A stretch of DNA of 64,000 nt, taken from Ensifer sp. PDNC004. Lineage in GTDB: Bacteria; Pseudomonadota; Alphaproteobacteria; Rhizobiales; Rhizobiaceae. The notes under the pieces are model-generated. The model was not told the origin of the DNA. It did not search any database and was given only the letters and a program-made list of their open reading frames with translations. Of this stretch, positions 1-6,404 are shown piece after piece. Every line of letters begins with the position of its first letter. The stretch's first letter is position 1. A program made the position numbers and the translations under genes. Location of the stretch: assembly GCF_016919405.1 (NCBI RefSeq), contig NZ_CP070354.1, positions 62,001-126,000 on the forward strand. The letters are read 5' to 3'.

Positions 1-240
1 AAGCTGTCAGCGCTCCTGGACGTAGAAATTGGCGAACCGGACTACCTTTGGGCTGCGCCCTTTGGCACCACCGCTGACGGCTTGCCGATCATCGGAGCCG
101 TTCCAGGTTTCAACAATGTCTATGCTGTGATGGGTTACGGGGGAAATGGCATCACCTACAGCCAGATCGCTGCCGAGATCGTGTCGTCAGCTATTCTGGG
201 CCACCGCGATCCGGACAGCGAACTGTTCGCTTTTCGCTGA
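1..240 (+). CDS. FAD-dependent oxidoreductase, C-terminal fragment
   Basis: This is the last 79 codons of a gene that begins before the window, open from base 1 to the TGA at 238-240. The fragment reads through TADGLPIIG and then GYGGNGITYSQIAAEIV, the pattern that closes the FAD-binding fold of the DAO family (glycine/D-amino-acid oxidase type, PF01266), where the Gly-rich turn near the C-terminus contacts the flavin. The substrate cannot be told from this piece. The gene runs towards the oppositely transcribed csbD-like gene, with a hairpin between them. Confidence 0.8.
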   Translation, partial: KLSALLDVEIGEPDYLWAAPFGTTADGLPIIGAVPGFNNVYAVMGYGGNGITYSQIAAEIVSSAILGHRDPDSELFAFR

Positions 241-261
241 GTTCGACGCCGGACCCCAAAT

Positions 262-288
262 CAAAAAGGCCGCCGGAACGGCGACCTT
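262..288 (-). terminator. Rho-independent terminator of the csbD-like gene
   Basis: Bases 266-275 (AAGGCCGCCG) pair with 279-288 (CGGCGACCTT) around a GAA loop, with one C-A mismatch. On the minus strand the stem is followed by a run of T (complement of the A run at 263-267), so it ends minus-strand transcripts coming from the csbD-like gene. There is no T run on the plus side. Confidence 0.7.
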
Positions 289-316
289 GAAAGCTAAAGC
301 ACGAGCGCATCTTGGC

Positions 317-523
317 TCAATGGAAGCGCTGGTTTGAATACCAGTCGTCGATGTCTTTCTTTGCCTGATCCTTGGCATATCCATAGCGCTCCTGGATCTT
401 GCCTTCGAGCTGCTCACGCTTGCCGTTGATCTGGTCGAGGTCGTCGTCTGTCAGTTTTCCCCACTGCTCCTTGACCTTGCCCTTGATCTGCTTCCAGTTT
501 CCTTCGACACGGTTCCAATCCAT
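317..523 (-). CDS. CsbD-family stress protein
   Basis: A 68-residue hydrophilic, charged protein starting MDWNRVEGNWKQ, the hallmark opening of the CsbD family (PF05532), with the usual GKLTDDDLDQINGKREQLEG core and a C-terminal YGYAKDQAKKDIDDW. Family members are small stress-induced proteins (general stress or stationary phase) of unknown biochemical role. I chose the ATG at 523 because a GGAG lies 8 bases upstream; an in-frame GTG at 532 is possible. An EcfG-type promoter lies at 561-585, about 40 bases upstream, so the gene is very likely part of the general stress response. Confidence 0.9.
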   Translation of the reverse strand: MDWNRVEGNWKQIKGKVKEQWGKLTDDDLDQINGKREQLEGKIQERYGYAKDQAKKDIDDWYSNQRFH

Positions 524-560
524 CGAGGACACTCCATTGTTGTTTCAGGTACATTTCTGA

Positions 561-585
561 AACGACTGAACCTTGCAGTTGTTCC
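561..585 (-). promoter_or_regulatory. EcfG (general stress sigma) promoter for the csbD-like gene
   Basis: On the minus strand GGAAC (585-581) is separated by exactly 16 bases from CGTT (564-561). This matches the GGAAC-N16/17-CGTT consensus of EcfG/RpoE2 sigma factors in alphaproteobacteria. It lies 38 bases upstream of the csbD-like start. Confidence 0.75.
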
Positions 586-876
586 GTTTTTTGTCGAAGT
601 TGTCGTGGGCAAAGCGGTGGGGTCGGTCGACGAGGCCTGGTCGGCAAGATGGTCGATAAAATGCTGCGGCCAGGCAGCAGATGCTGCGCGCAAACTCGAC
701 ATCTGGGGAGGGGATTCGTACCTGGGAGGGGCTCGATCTTTATCACGGGGAGTAAATCGGGCGAGGGGGCCTGAGGAAGAACAAGGTGCCTTCGGCCGAC
801 AAAGTTATCCGTTGCCAGCGGACCATGCTGGCAACGGAGGAGCTTAACACACCGAGAAGATATCCAGAAAAAGGCG
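586..876. other. Intergenic stretch with no gene seen
   Basis: Together with the promoter at 561-585 this fills the 353 bases between the csbD-like gene and the end of the YflT-like gene. Short open frames exist on both strands but none has a convincing start or a recognisable product. Two G-rich patches occur (703-725 and 757-775). I see no hairpin with a T run. Confidence 0.4.
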
Positions 877-1476
877 TCAGAGCCTGTAGCGCCGGCGTTC
901 TTCTTCGACCTCGTCGGCCGTGTAGGGGGCGAGCGTCGGGTCAAAGCGGCGCCAGCCTTGTTCGGCATAGGACGCTCGGCGCTGCACCGGGTCGACCCAG
1001 CTACCGCGCCGCAGGATCGCTTCCGCATCCGCCTGGAGCGCGTCGTCGACCCGTGCCGTGACGACGGCGCCACCGCGGCGTACGCCCTCGGCATAGACAT
1101 GGGCGTGTTCTTCCGAAACGCCCGAATCCGTCATCGCACCGATGATGCCGCCGGCGGCGCCACCGGCAACCGCGCCGGCCGCCGCACCAGCTGCCGTCGC
1201 GGCAAGCCAACCAGCTGCGACCACCGGCCCGACACCCGGAATGGCCATGACCCCGAGACCGGTCAACAGGCCACCAATGCCCCCGACCGCAGCGCCGACA
1301 CCGGCGCCCGTGCCGGCGCCTTCGGCAGCATTGCTGTCTTTTTCGCTGCCATAGCGATCGCCGACATTGTTGGAAACAATGCTGATGTCGTCGGAGGGAA
1401 TGCCGCGATCTTCAAGCGCCGATACTGCGGCGCGGGCGTCGGCATAGTCGTCAAAAAGTCCACTAACGGTTTTCAT
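877..1476 (-). CDS. General stress protein, YflT-like N-terminus with glycine/alanine-rich membrane-like core
   Basis: 199 residues. The N-terminus (MKTVSGLFDDYADARAAVSALEDRGIPSDD-type sequence, about residues 1-40) matches the YflT/GS17M fold, in which a sensor-like alpha-beta unit begins with a Phe-Asp pair. Residues about 55-115 are a glycine- and alanine-rich hydrophobic block (GAGVGAAVGGIGG and similar), as in glycine-zipper stress proteins that insert in membranes. The C-terminal third is charged and ends EEERRRYRL. The start has a good GAGGAAAT ribosome site. It follows the PepSY-like gene by 22 bases on the same strand, so the two are probably co-transcribed. The biochemical role is unknown. 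Confidence 0.8.
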   Translation of the reverse strand: MKTVSGLFDDYADARAAVSALEDRGIPSDDISIVSNNVGDRYGSEKDSNAAEGAGTGAGVGAAVGGIGGLLTGLGVMAIPGVGPVVAAGWLAATAAGAAAGAVAGGAAGGIIGAMTDSGVSEEHAHVYAEGVRRGGAVVTARVDDALQADAEAILRRGSWVDPVQRRASYAEQGWRRFDPTLAPYTADEVEEERRRYRL

Positions 1477-1498
1477 TGGGATTTCCTCGCTTTTGGAA

Positions 1499-1819
1499 TT
1501 AGTTGGCTACAATGTTGCCCTGATAATCGAGGGCGAGTTGCACGGACTTGCCGTCCTTCGATGCGGTTGCGCGCCAGACGCCCTTGTCGTCGAGCTTGAG
1601 CCCCGTCACATCGCTGTAGCCGGCCTTTGTGAGCCGATCTTTTGCCTGCGCTTCTGTAAAGCTGTTGGCGCCGGCAACGGGAGCCGTCGGGTTGGTCGTG
1701 TCGGGTGTGGCAACCGCAGGCGTATCGCCGTTCGCGGTGGCGGGAGGCGTTGCAGTCTGCGCGAGCGCGCCAATCGTCGATGCGCCGAGGAAGACCGCGG
1801 CGAGCAGCAATTTTTTCAT
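1499..1819 (-). CDS. Small secreted PepSY-like protein
   Basis: 106 residues. It has a classic signal peptide (MKKLLLAAVFLGASTIGALAQ), a Pro/Thr/Ala-rich linker to about residue 50, and a compact C-terminal domain containing TEAQAKDRLTKAGYSDVTGLKLDDKGVWRA. That pattern resembles the small periplasmic PepSY-like or DUF-type modules common in rhizobia. The frame stays open upstream to 2026, but the ATG at 1819 is chosen because it begins the signal peptide. The YflT-like gene follows at 22 bases. No EcfG box was found directly upstream, unlike its neighbours. Function is unknown; periplasmic location is inferred. Confidence 0.75.
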   Translation of the reverse strand: MKKLLLAAVFLGASTIGALAQTATPPATANGDTPAVATPDTTNPTAPVAGANSFTEAQAKDRLTKAGYSDVTGLKLDDKGVWRATASKDGKSVQLALDYQGNIVAN

Positions 1820-1977
1820 GATCTGGTTCCTTGTTTGTGGCCTTCCCGGCCAAGGCGTCTCGATTTGCGGGGACTTAAGGTCCGAGGAGCAAAACCGATT
1901 GCGCCCGAATTCATTTCGACTGGCGTTCGGCGGGAGCACTGCGCCTTGGCGCAGTGAGAACCCGTCCGAACGGAATG

Positions 1978-2229
1978 CTACATGGCGTCCATGCCCTTGA
2001 TGGCATTGTCGAGATGCGACGTGCACTTCTCCATGTCGTTCGCCATCATGGCATCCCTCGCCATGGTCAATTCCTTCGTGGACTCGATCTTCTTAGCCCC
2101 GTCGGAAATCTGTGCGACCTGTTGTTCAGCCTTGGCGATCGAGGCTTCGTCGCAGACGACCTTCTGCTGTGCGAGGACCGGGCTGGCGAACGCCGCGACG
2201 AGGGCGAGAGTAACAATCGGTTTCAGCAT
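1978..2229 (-). CDS. Small periplasmic protein of unknown function
   Basis: 83 residues: an N-terminal signal peptide (MLKPIVTLALVAAFASPVLAQ) and a mature helical part with only two cysteines (VVCDEAS and MEKCTSH), which could form a disulfide. The ATG at 2229 is preferred because GGAGAAG sits 6 bases upstream; the frame extends to 2259. An EcfG-type promoter lies at 2278-2303, so expression under general stress is expected. I do not recognise a named family. Confidence 0.75.
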   Translation of the reverse strand: MLKPIVTLALVAAFASPVLAQQKVVCDEASIAKAEQQVAQISDGAKKIESTKELTMARDAMMANDMEKCTSHLDNAIKGMDAM

Positions 2230-2277
2230 TGTGATCTTCTCCATGGGCCGATACGACACCGGCCTTCACGGCGATTG

Positions 2278-2303
2278 AACGGCAGAACGAGCCGATCTGT
2301 TCC
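2278..2303 (-). promoter_or_regulatory. EcfG promoter for the small periplasmic protein
   Basis: On the minus strand GGAAC (2303-2299), then 17 bases, then CGTT (2281-2278). It fits the EcfG consensus exactly and lies 49 bases upstream of the start at 2229. A second EcfG-type site faces the other way 35 bases further on. Confidence 0.75.
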
Positions 2304-2337
2304 CTCTTCGGGGCGCCGAAAAACGAAGTTTTTTCAA

Positions 2338-2362
2338 GGAACTTCCGCGCGTCTTCGGCGTT
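2338..2362 (+). promoter_or_regulatory. EcfG promoter facing right, gene uncertain
   Basis: GGAAC (2338-2342), 16 bases, CGTT (2359-2362) on the plus strand. This exact match to the EcfG consensus is divergent from the site at 2278-2303. It should drive a plus-strand transcript through 2370-2700, where only a poorly supported reading frame is seen. Confidence 0.55.
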
Positions 2363-2381
2363 TGATGCGCGCGCAGCTGTT

Positions 2382-2699
2382 TTGCCCGATCGATGCAAGA
2401 ACCTCTGCCAGACGGGCGCCTCTGGACGATGCGCGCCGCCACGATGGCCTTTTATCGGCGCCTTGGGCGGCGCGAGTGGACGTGAGATATGCGCCTCTAC
2501 CAATTTGCGGGAAAGGAACGACCACGCCGGTCCACCTGTCAACTGGCAAGGCAACTTTATTTCCGCCTACGCAAACAGTGATCCATCTGAAGACATTGCA
2601 AAAAGCCCGGCGCACTTGTTTCACATCGTCGACGCGCGAAACGACAAGATCCTTTGGACCGTTGATCGCCACGATGAACTCGAAGCAGAGGGCGACTAA
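2382..2699 (+). CDS. Possible small stress gene, uncertain
   Basis: A 105-codon open frame whose first codon is TTG. Its last 50 codons look natural (NWQGNFISAYANSDPSEDI, then HIVDARNDKILWTVDR and an acidic end), while the first half is Cys/Arg-rich and looks untranslated. A real start may therefore lie inside the frame, or the gene may be damaged near its 5' end. It sits just downstream of the right-facing EcfG promoter at 2338-2362, the main reason to list it. I recognise no family. The opposite-strand frame at 2334-2672 is an alternative. Confidence 0.3.
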   Translation: MPDRCKNLCQTGASGRCAPPRWPFIGALGGASGREICASTNLRERNDHAGPPVNWQGNFISAYANSDPSEDIAKSPAHLFHIVDARNDKILWTVDRHDELEAEGD

Positions 2700-2928
2700 C
2701 CCTTAAAGGGGGCTCGGCGCAGCAATTGGTCCTTGGGTTCCGGTGGATCTCGCTTCCAACGCCCTCCTAGGGACCATGGGCAAGCGCGCTCCGTTCGTCC
2801 TGTTGCCGCCGGTTGTCGTGAAGTTGGACTTTATCGATCGGCGGATTGCTCAGGCGCGCGGGGCCGGCATTGCCGGGTCGTGGTCGTTGTTGCGCGGGTA
2901 TCGATTTCGCACCCGGCGATCGATTTGC
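2700..2928. other. Intergenic, nothing recognised
   Basis: With the uncertain frame before it, this makes up the long gap between 2230 and 2929. Overlapping short frames on both strands have no family resemblance. I see no promoter motif or strong hairpin. Confidence 0.3.
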
Positions 2929-3375
2929 CTAAGGGCCATCTGGCTGGACAGCGATGTTGCCCGCCTCCTCGCCGTCCCAATAGCTGATTTTTGAGGCGTG
3001 AACCTTGATCATCAAAAGGCCTGGCGTGTCGACGCCCTGTGGAAACCACCTCTCAAGTTCGGATATCCAATGCTCGGTGAATGTCGTCTTGTCGTCCACG
3101 AGCGATGCGCGACCTTCGATGGCAATGAAAATGCCGGGCTTGCCGAGCAGGCTTGGGCGAGCGGTGTACGTCAGTCCGACGTTCGGGTCCGACATGATTT
3201 CCCTGATCTTGCGCGATTGTGCGTCGCAGAAGAACCATGTGTCGCCCGCATACTCCACGTCGCCGTTGTTGCTCATAGGACGGCTGGCGATCGTTCCGTC
3301 CGCCTTTTTTGTCGACAACATCCCGAAGTCGATGTTTTTCAGGTGATCTGAGATGTCGTTTAGCGTCAGAGTCAT
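2929..3375 (-). CDS. Pyridoxamine 5'-phosphate oxidase-fold general stress protein
   Basis: 148 residues of the split-barrel flavin-binding family, general stress protein 26 / Bli-3 type (COG3871). Visible signatures are DFGMLSTKKADGTIASRPMS at the N-terminus, TWFFCDAQSRKIREI, NVGLTYTA, and an acidic C-terminal part ending in KISYWDGEEAGN. Members bind FMN or related cofactors and are thought to act in redox or oxidative stress; activity here is not known. GGGAG sits before the ATG. A GGAAC-N16-AGTT sequence at 3408-3432 resembles an EcfG promoter with one mismatch. It fits with the surrounding stress genes. Confidence 0.85.
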   Translation of the reverse strand: MTLTLNDISDHLKNIDFGMLSTKKADGTIASRPMSNNGDVEYAGDTWFFCDAQSRKIREIMSDPNVGLTYTARPSLLGKPGIFIAIEGRASLVDDKTTFTEHWISELERWFPQGVDTPGLLMIKVHASKISYWDGEEAGNIAVQPDGP

Positions 3376-3460
3376 TGCCTTGCTCCCATTGGCTGATTCC
3401 AGGTTCTAACTGCCACGGCACAAACATGTTCCTTGATGCCAAGCCGACGCGCTTTGATCG

Positions 3461-3871
3461 CTATGGTTCGCTGAAGCCGGTCGCGAAAAGACGGGACCTG
3501 CCCGCGGGGTCGTTGCGAAAGATCAGCCCGCCTCGCGCCGTCGATCGCGCCGGCACATAGTCGAGTGTGGTTTCGACGGTCTCTATGAGGGTGTTTTGAT
3601 CCGTGATTTCGCCACGCACGACGACGGCCGCCGCCGTTCGGTCGGCTGCATTGTTCACATCGAACATGACCAGATATCCGCCAGCACGCCCCACGCTGTT
3701 GACGATGGTCACCGAGAGATCCGGGGGGCCGTCATCCTGTGTTGCTGCCTCATATGCGATCCAGCCAACAAGCGTCATGACCAGGAGCGAGGACACCGCA
3801 CCGGTCGCCCATTCGATCCAATGCGCCTTGCGATTTTCAACTGAGCCTGGTTTGGGGGACTTCGCCATCAT
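3461..3871 (-). CDS. TIGR02588-family membrane-anchored protein
   Basis: 136 residues with one membrane span (about residues 20-43, WIEWATGAVSSLLVMTLVGW) and a beta-rich domain after it (DLSVTIVNSV, YLVMFDVNNAADRTAAAVVVRGEI). This architecture matches the TIGR02588 family, nearly always encoded next to a TIGR02587 membrane protein. Here the partner lies immediately upstream, five bases away, so the two form an operon and probably a complex in the inner membrane. Its EcfG promoter is at 4799-4824. Function unknown. The start is MMAKSPK, with two adjacent ATG codons. Confidence 0.8.
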   Translation of the reverse strand: MMAKSPKPGSVENRKAHWIEWATGAVSSLLVMTLVGWIAYEAATQDDGPPDLSVTIVNSVGRAGGYLVMFDVNNAADRTAAAVVVRGEITDQNTLIETVETTLDYVPARSTARGGLIFRNDPAGRSRLFATGFSEP

Positions 3872-3876
3872 ATCAC

Positions 3877-4734
3877 CTAGAGGATGAGCCGCGCGGCCGC
3901 CGCGCCGATTGCGCTCGGGAAGGCGAGAACCGTCGTGGCGACAATCGCCTGGGTTGGCTCAAGGCCGTCGAGCCGATGAAACGTCCACAGGCAATAGAGG
4001 CTGATCGCAAACGCGATGAGGTAGCCCGGCATTGTGAAGCGGATAAGCGCATGCCAGCCCGGCGTGGTCTCATCGAGTTCATGGCCGCCTGTGAAGGACA
4101 AGGCGTAGACGAAGCCATGCATCAGCAGGATCGACGCCAATATGGCGGCAATTGCGTGCCACAGTGACATCTTGAAGGATATCAGGATCATTTCTTCGGT
4201 TGGGGCGACGTTGAGACCGAGAAACAGAGCCCCGACGACCATCATGAAAAGTTCGCCGCCGTAGCCATCCCCCCGGGTTTCGCCGATCGGATCCTTCTCG
4301 TCCTCGCTGCCTTCGGTTCGTGTCCCCAGTTCGCTGCGGCCAAGCAAGGCGCCGATGCTGGCCGGGACCGCCTGGATAGTGATCATTCCAAGCACTTCGG
4401 GCAGTGCCTGGCCGATCTTTAGAACGCCAATGATGAAAAGAACAAAGCCACTCGCCCCGACACCAAGGCAGTATGCAATGCTCGCGTCTCGCAGCGCTTC
4501 GCCCCACGTCGATACGTTTTCAAAGCCGATCCGACGCGCAAGGAGGACGAGCAGCGGAATGTTGGCCAGAAGCAGGACCAGCAGCCGGCCGCGGTCGATG
4601 TAGAGCCCGAGTTCCCACATTTCCATCGTCAGGAACATGGGCAGCGCAAAAAGCAGCGCGCCGGCAAAGCCCCGTGCCAGGCCCTTCGCGAAGCGGCCAT
4701 GGTCAAAATCGGCCCGCGTCCTGCCCTTGGTCAT
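3877..4734 (-). CDS. TIGR02587-family integral membrane protein
   Basis: 285 residues with about seven to eight hydrophobic spans, starting with a cytoplasmic leader and the segment LARGFAGALLFALPMFLTMEMWELG, which is diagnostic of TIGR02587. A hydrophilic loop (about residues 135-160, rich in Glu/Asp) separates the two halves. No transport or enzymatic activity has been established for the family as far as I know. It is the first gene of a two-gene unit with the TIGR02588 protein. A strong EcfG promoter precedes it. Confidence 0.85.
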   Translation of the reverse strand: MTKGRTRADFDHGRFAKGLARGFAGALLFALPMFLTMEMWELGLYIDRGRLLVLLLANIPLLVLLARRIGFENVSTWGEALRDASIAYCLGVGASGFVLFIIGVLKIGQALPEVLGMITIQAVPASIGALLGRSELGTRTEGSEDEKDPIGETRGDGYGGELFMMVVGALFLGLNVAPTEEMILISFKMSLWHAIAAILASILLMHGFVYALSFTGGHELDETTPGWHALIRFTMPGYLIAFAISLYCLWTFHRLDGLEPTQAIVATTVLAFPSAIGAAAARLIL

Positions 4735-4798
4735 CTTTCCCTCTCAAGGCTGGTGTCGGCCTCACAAGAACGCTGCAGCATGTCCTGTTGGCAGAGGT

Positions 4799-4824
4799 AA
4801 CGTCGAGAGCCAGCGCCAAGTTCC
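4799..4824 (-). promoter_or_regulatory. EcfG promoter for the TIGR02587/TIGR02588 operon
   Basis: On the minus strand GGAAC (4824-4820), 17 bases, CGTT (4802-4799), an exact consensus match. It lies 65 bases upstream of the membrane-protein start at 4734. Confidence 0.75.
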
Positions 4825-5007
4825 TGATGCGCCGGCTTGCTCATGCACCCCTGGATACTGGCGGTTCCCTGCGTGCATCGATCAACCGCACCGCGATCGC
4901 GCCGAGCCGTCCGCACTGGGCATTGGAACAATAACTACGTCCACGTCTTTCCACCGGGTTGGTAGCCCTTTGAAAAGGGAATGTTCGTGAAGTTGGAGCA
5001 GTAAGCG

Positions 5008-6033
5008 ATGCCCTTGGGTTCTTTCGACAAGGAGGGGAGTGAAGATATCTTGCGGGCGAGGCTTGCAGCGATTGTGGAGTCGTCCTTCGACGCCATCGTC
5101 AGCAAGGATCTTGATGGTACTGTGCGAACCTGGAACGGCGCTGCTGAGCGCATGTTCGGTTATCCGGCCGAGCAAATGGTCGGGCAATCAATCCTGACGA
5201 TCATCCCCTCTCATCTTCACGGTGAAGAGAGAGAGTTGCTTCAGCGCCTGCGCAAAGGTGAACGGATTGAACCGTTCGAGACCGTCAGGCAACGCAAGGA
5301 CGGCAGCTACATAACCGTTTCGCTGACGATCTCCCCGATCCGCAACGCCAAAGGCCGCATCATCGGAGCCTCCAAGGTTGCCCGTGACATCACGGCGGCA
5401 AAGGACCGCGAAAGGCGAATTCGCCTGCTCCTGCGGGAGGTCAACCACCGGGTCAAGAACCACTATGCCATCATTCTTTCGATGATCAGGCAAAGCAGGA
5501 GCGAAGACACGGAACCTGCGGTCTTCCAGAAGGACCTTGAGAACCGCATCTGGGCCCTTTCGGCATCCCACGACCTGATCGCATCGGCGGATTGGCAAGC
5601 AACGGATCTGAGAGGTCTGGTCGAAAAGCAGATCGCGGCGTTTCATGCCGAAGCGTTCTGTCGGATCTCTGGCCCAGGGATAGCACTTGCGCCGGCTGCA
5701 ATCGAAAATCTTGGCATGGCGATCCACGAGTTGGCCCTGCACTCATCAAAGGGTGGCGTGTTGCGGATGGGCGACGGCACGATTTCGATCACCTGGGCGC
5801 TGGCAACGTCTCCGGCGGGCCTTGCCTTCTCAATGATATGGGATGAGCACCTTGGCTCGAAGGATTGCAACTACCAGTTGCCGCACTCAGGGTTTGGCGC
5901 GGTCGTGCTGAAGAGGACCGTACCGCAAGCCCTAAACGCAAAGGTAGAATCCGCCCACGGAGATGGATTTGCCCGGTGGCGATTGGTCGGGCCTGCGGAA
6001 CGCTTCCTGGAGGTGCCGCGCGTTTCTTTGTGA
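5008..6033 (+). CDS. PAS-domain HWE-type sensor histidine kinase
   Basis: 341 residues and soluble. A PAS domain with PAC (about residues 10-125: VESSFDAIVSKDLDGTVRTWN, then ARDITAAKDRERR) is followed by an HWE/HisKA_2 dimerisation domain with the phospho-acceptor His147 in EVNHRVKNHYA. The ATPase part carries the W-x-E-like IWDEHLG. In the N-box the usual HELxTNAxKYG reads HELALHSSKGG, so the Mg-binding Asn is replaced by His245 and activity is doubtful. HWE kinases commonly signal to PhyR and the EcfG general stress response, which fits the neighbouring EcfG-driven genes. It is divergent from the stress operon. Confidence 0.85.
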   Translation: MPLGSFDKEGSEDILRARLAAIVESSFDAIVSKDLDGTVRTWNGAAERMFGYPAEQMVGQSILTIIPSHLHGEERELLQRLRKGERIEPFETVRQRKDGSYITVSLTISPIRNAKGRIIGASKVARDITAAKDRERRIRLLLREVNHRVKNHYAIILSMIRQSRSEDTEPAVFQKDLENRIWALSASHDLIASADWQATDLRGLVEKQIAAFHAEAFCRISGPGIALAPAAIENLGMAIHELALHSSKGGVLRMGDGTISITWALATSPAGLAFSMIWDEHLGSKDCNYQLPHSGFGAVVLKRTVPQALNAKVESAHGDGFARWRLVGPAERFLEVPRVSL

Positions 6034-6404
6034 AGCCGCTGCGGTGACAGCCGTGAGGTGTCACCAAAATGTGACATGTGGTGCCTGCCTACAATAACGT
6101 CGTGGCCCGGAGATGGAAAAAGAATGAGGGAGCCATAGTTAGAGCTCGAAGTCCCGCATTGCGCGGTTTCAAGGGGGAGGTTTCTGGGAAGATGAGTGAA
6201 CAAACGGCCGTTTGTTTCAAAAGTTTGTACGCATCGGTGGGCAGTCCTGATATTGCAATATAGAAGCGGTGCGAACCGGTATGGACTGGTTGGATTCGGG
6301 CTTCGGCAGGAACCGCCACTGCATGGATGGTCTTTCAATCAGCAATGCAACGTCCGTAAACGGCCGCTGTTCCCCTCAGCAATTGCTTTTTCCCCGGAGT
6401 CTGA
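6034..6404. other. Intergenic region with palindromes, upstream of the hybrid kinase
   Basis: 371 bases without a convincing gene. It holds an 18-bp perfect palindrome at 6199-6216 (listed separately) and a 12-bp palindrome ATATTGCAATAT at 6250-6261. GTGACA and TGTCAC arms lie at about 6045-6065. These look like regulator sites for the signalling operon that starts at 6405. Confidence 0.45.
6199..6216. promoter_or_regulatory. 18-bp perfect palindrome, candidate TetR-type operator
   Basis: The sequence AACAAACGGCCGTTTGTT is a perfect inverted repeat. Its form (ACAAAC/GTTTGT arms around a GC centre) is typical of TetR-family operators. No TetR gene is adjacent, so the regulator would act from elsewhere. 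It lies 189 bases upstream of the hybrid kinase start. Confidence 0.5.

Noticed and set aside
3408..3432. EcfG-like promoter before the PPOX-fold gene (GGAAC-N16-AGTT on the minus strand).
   Set aside because: The -10 half is AGTT, not CGTT, so it is not listed as a promoter, although context makes it plausible.
4735..5007. EcfG-like GGAAC near 4925 upstream of the PAS-HWE kinase on the plus strand.
   Set aside because: No CGTT lies at 16-17 bases; the nearest CGTC is at 14.
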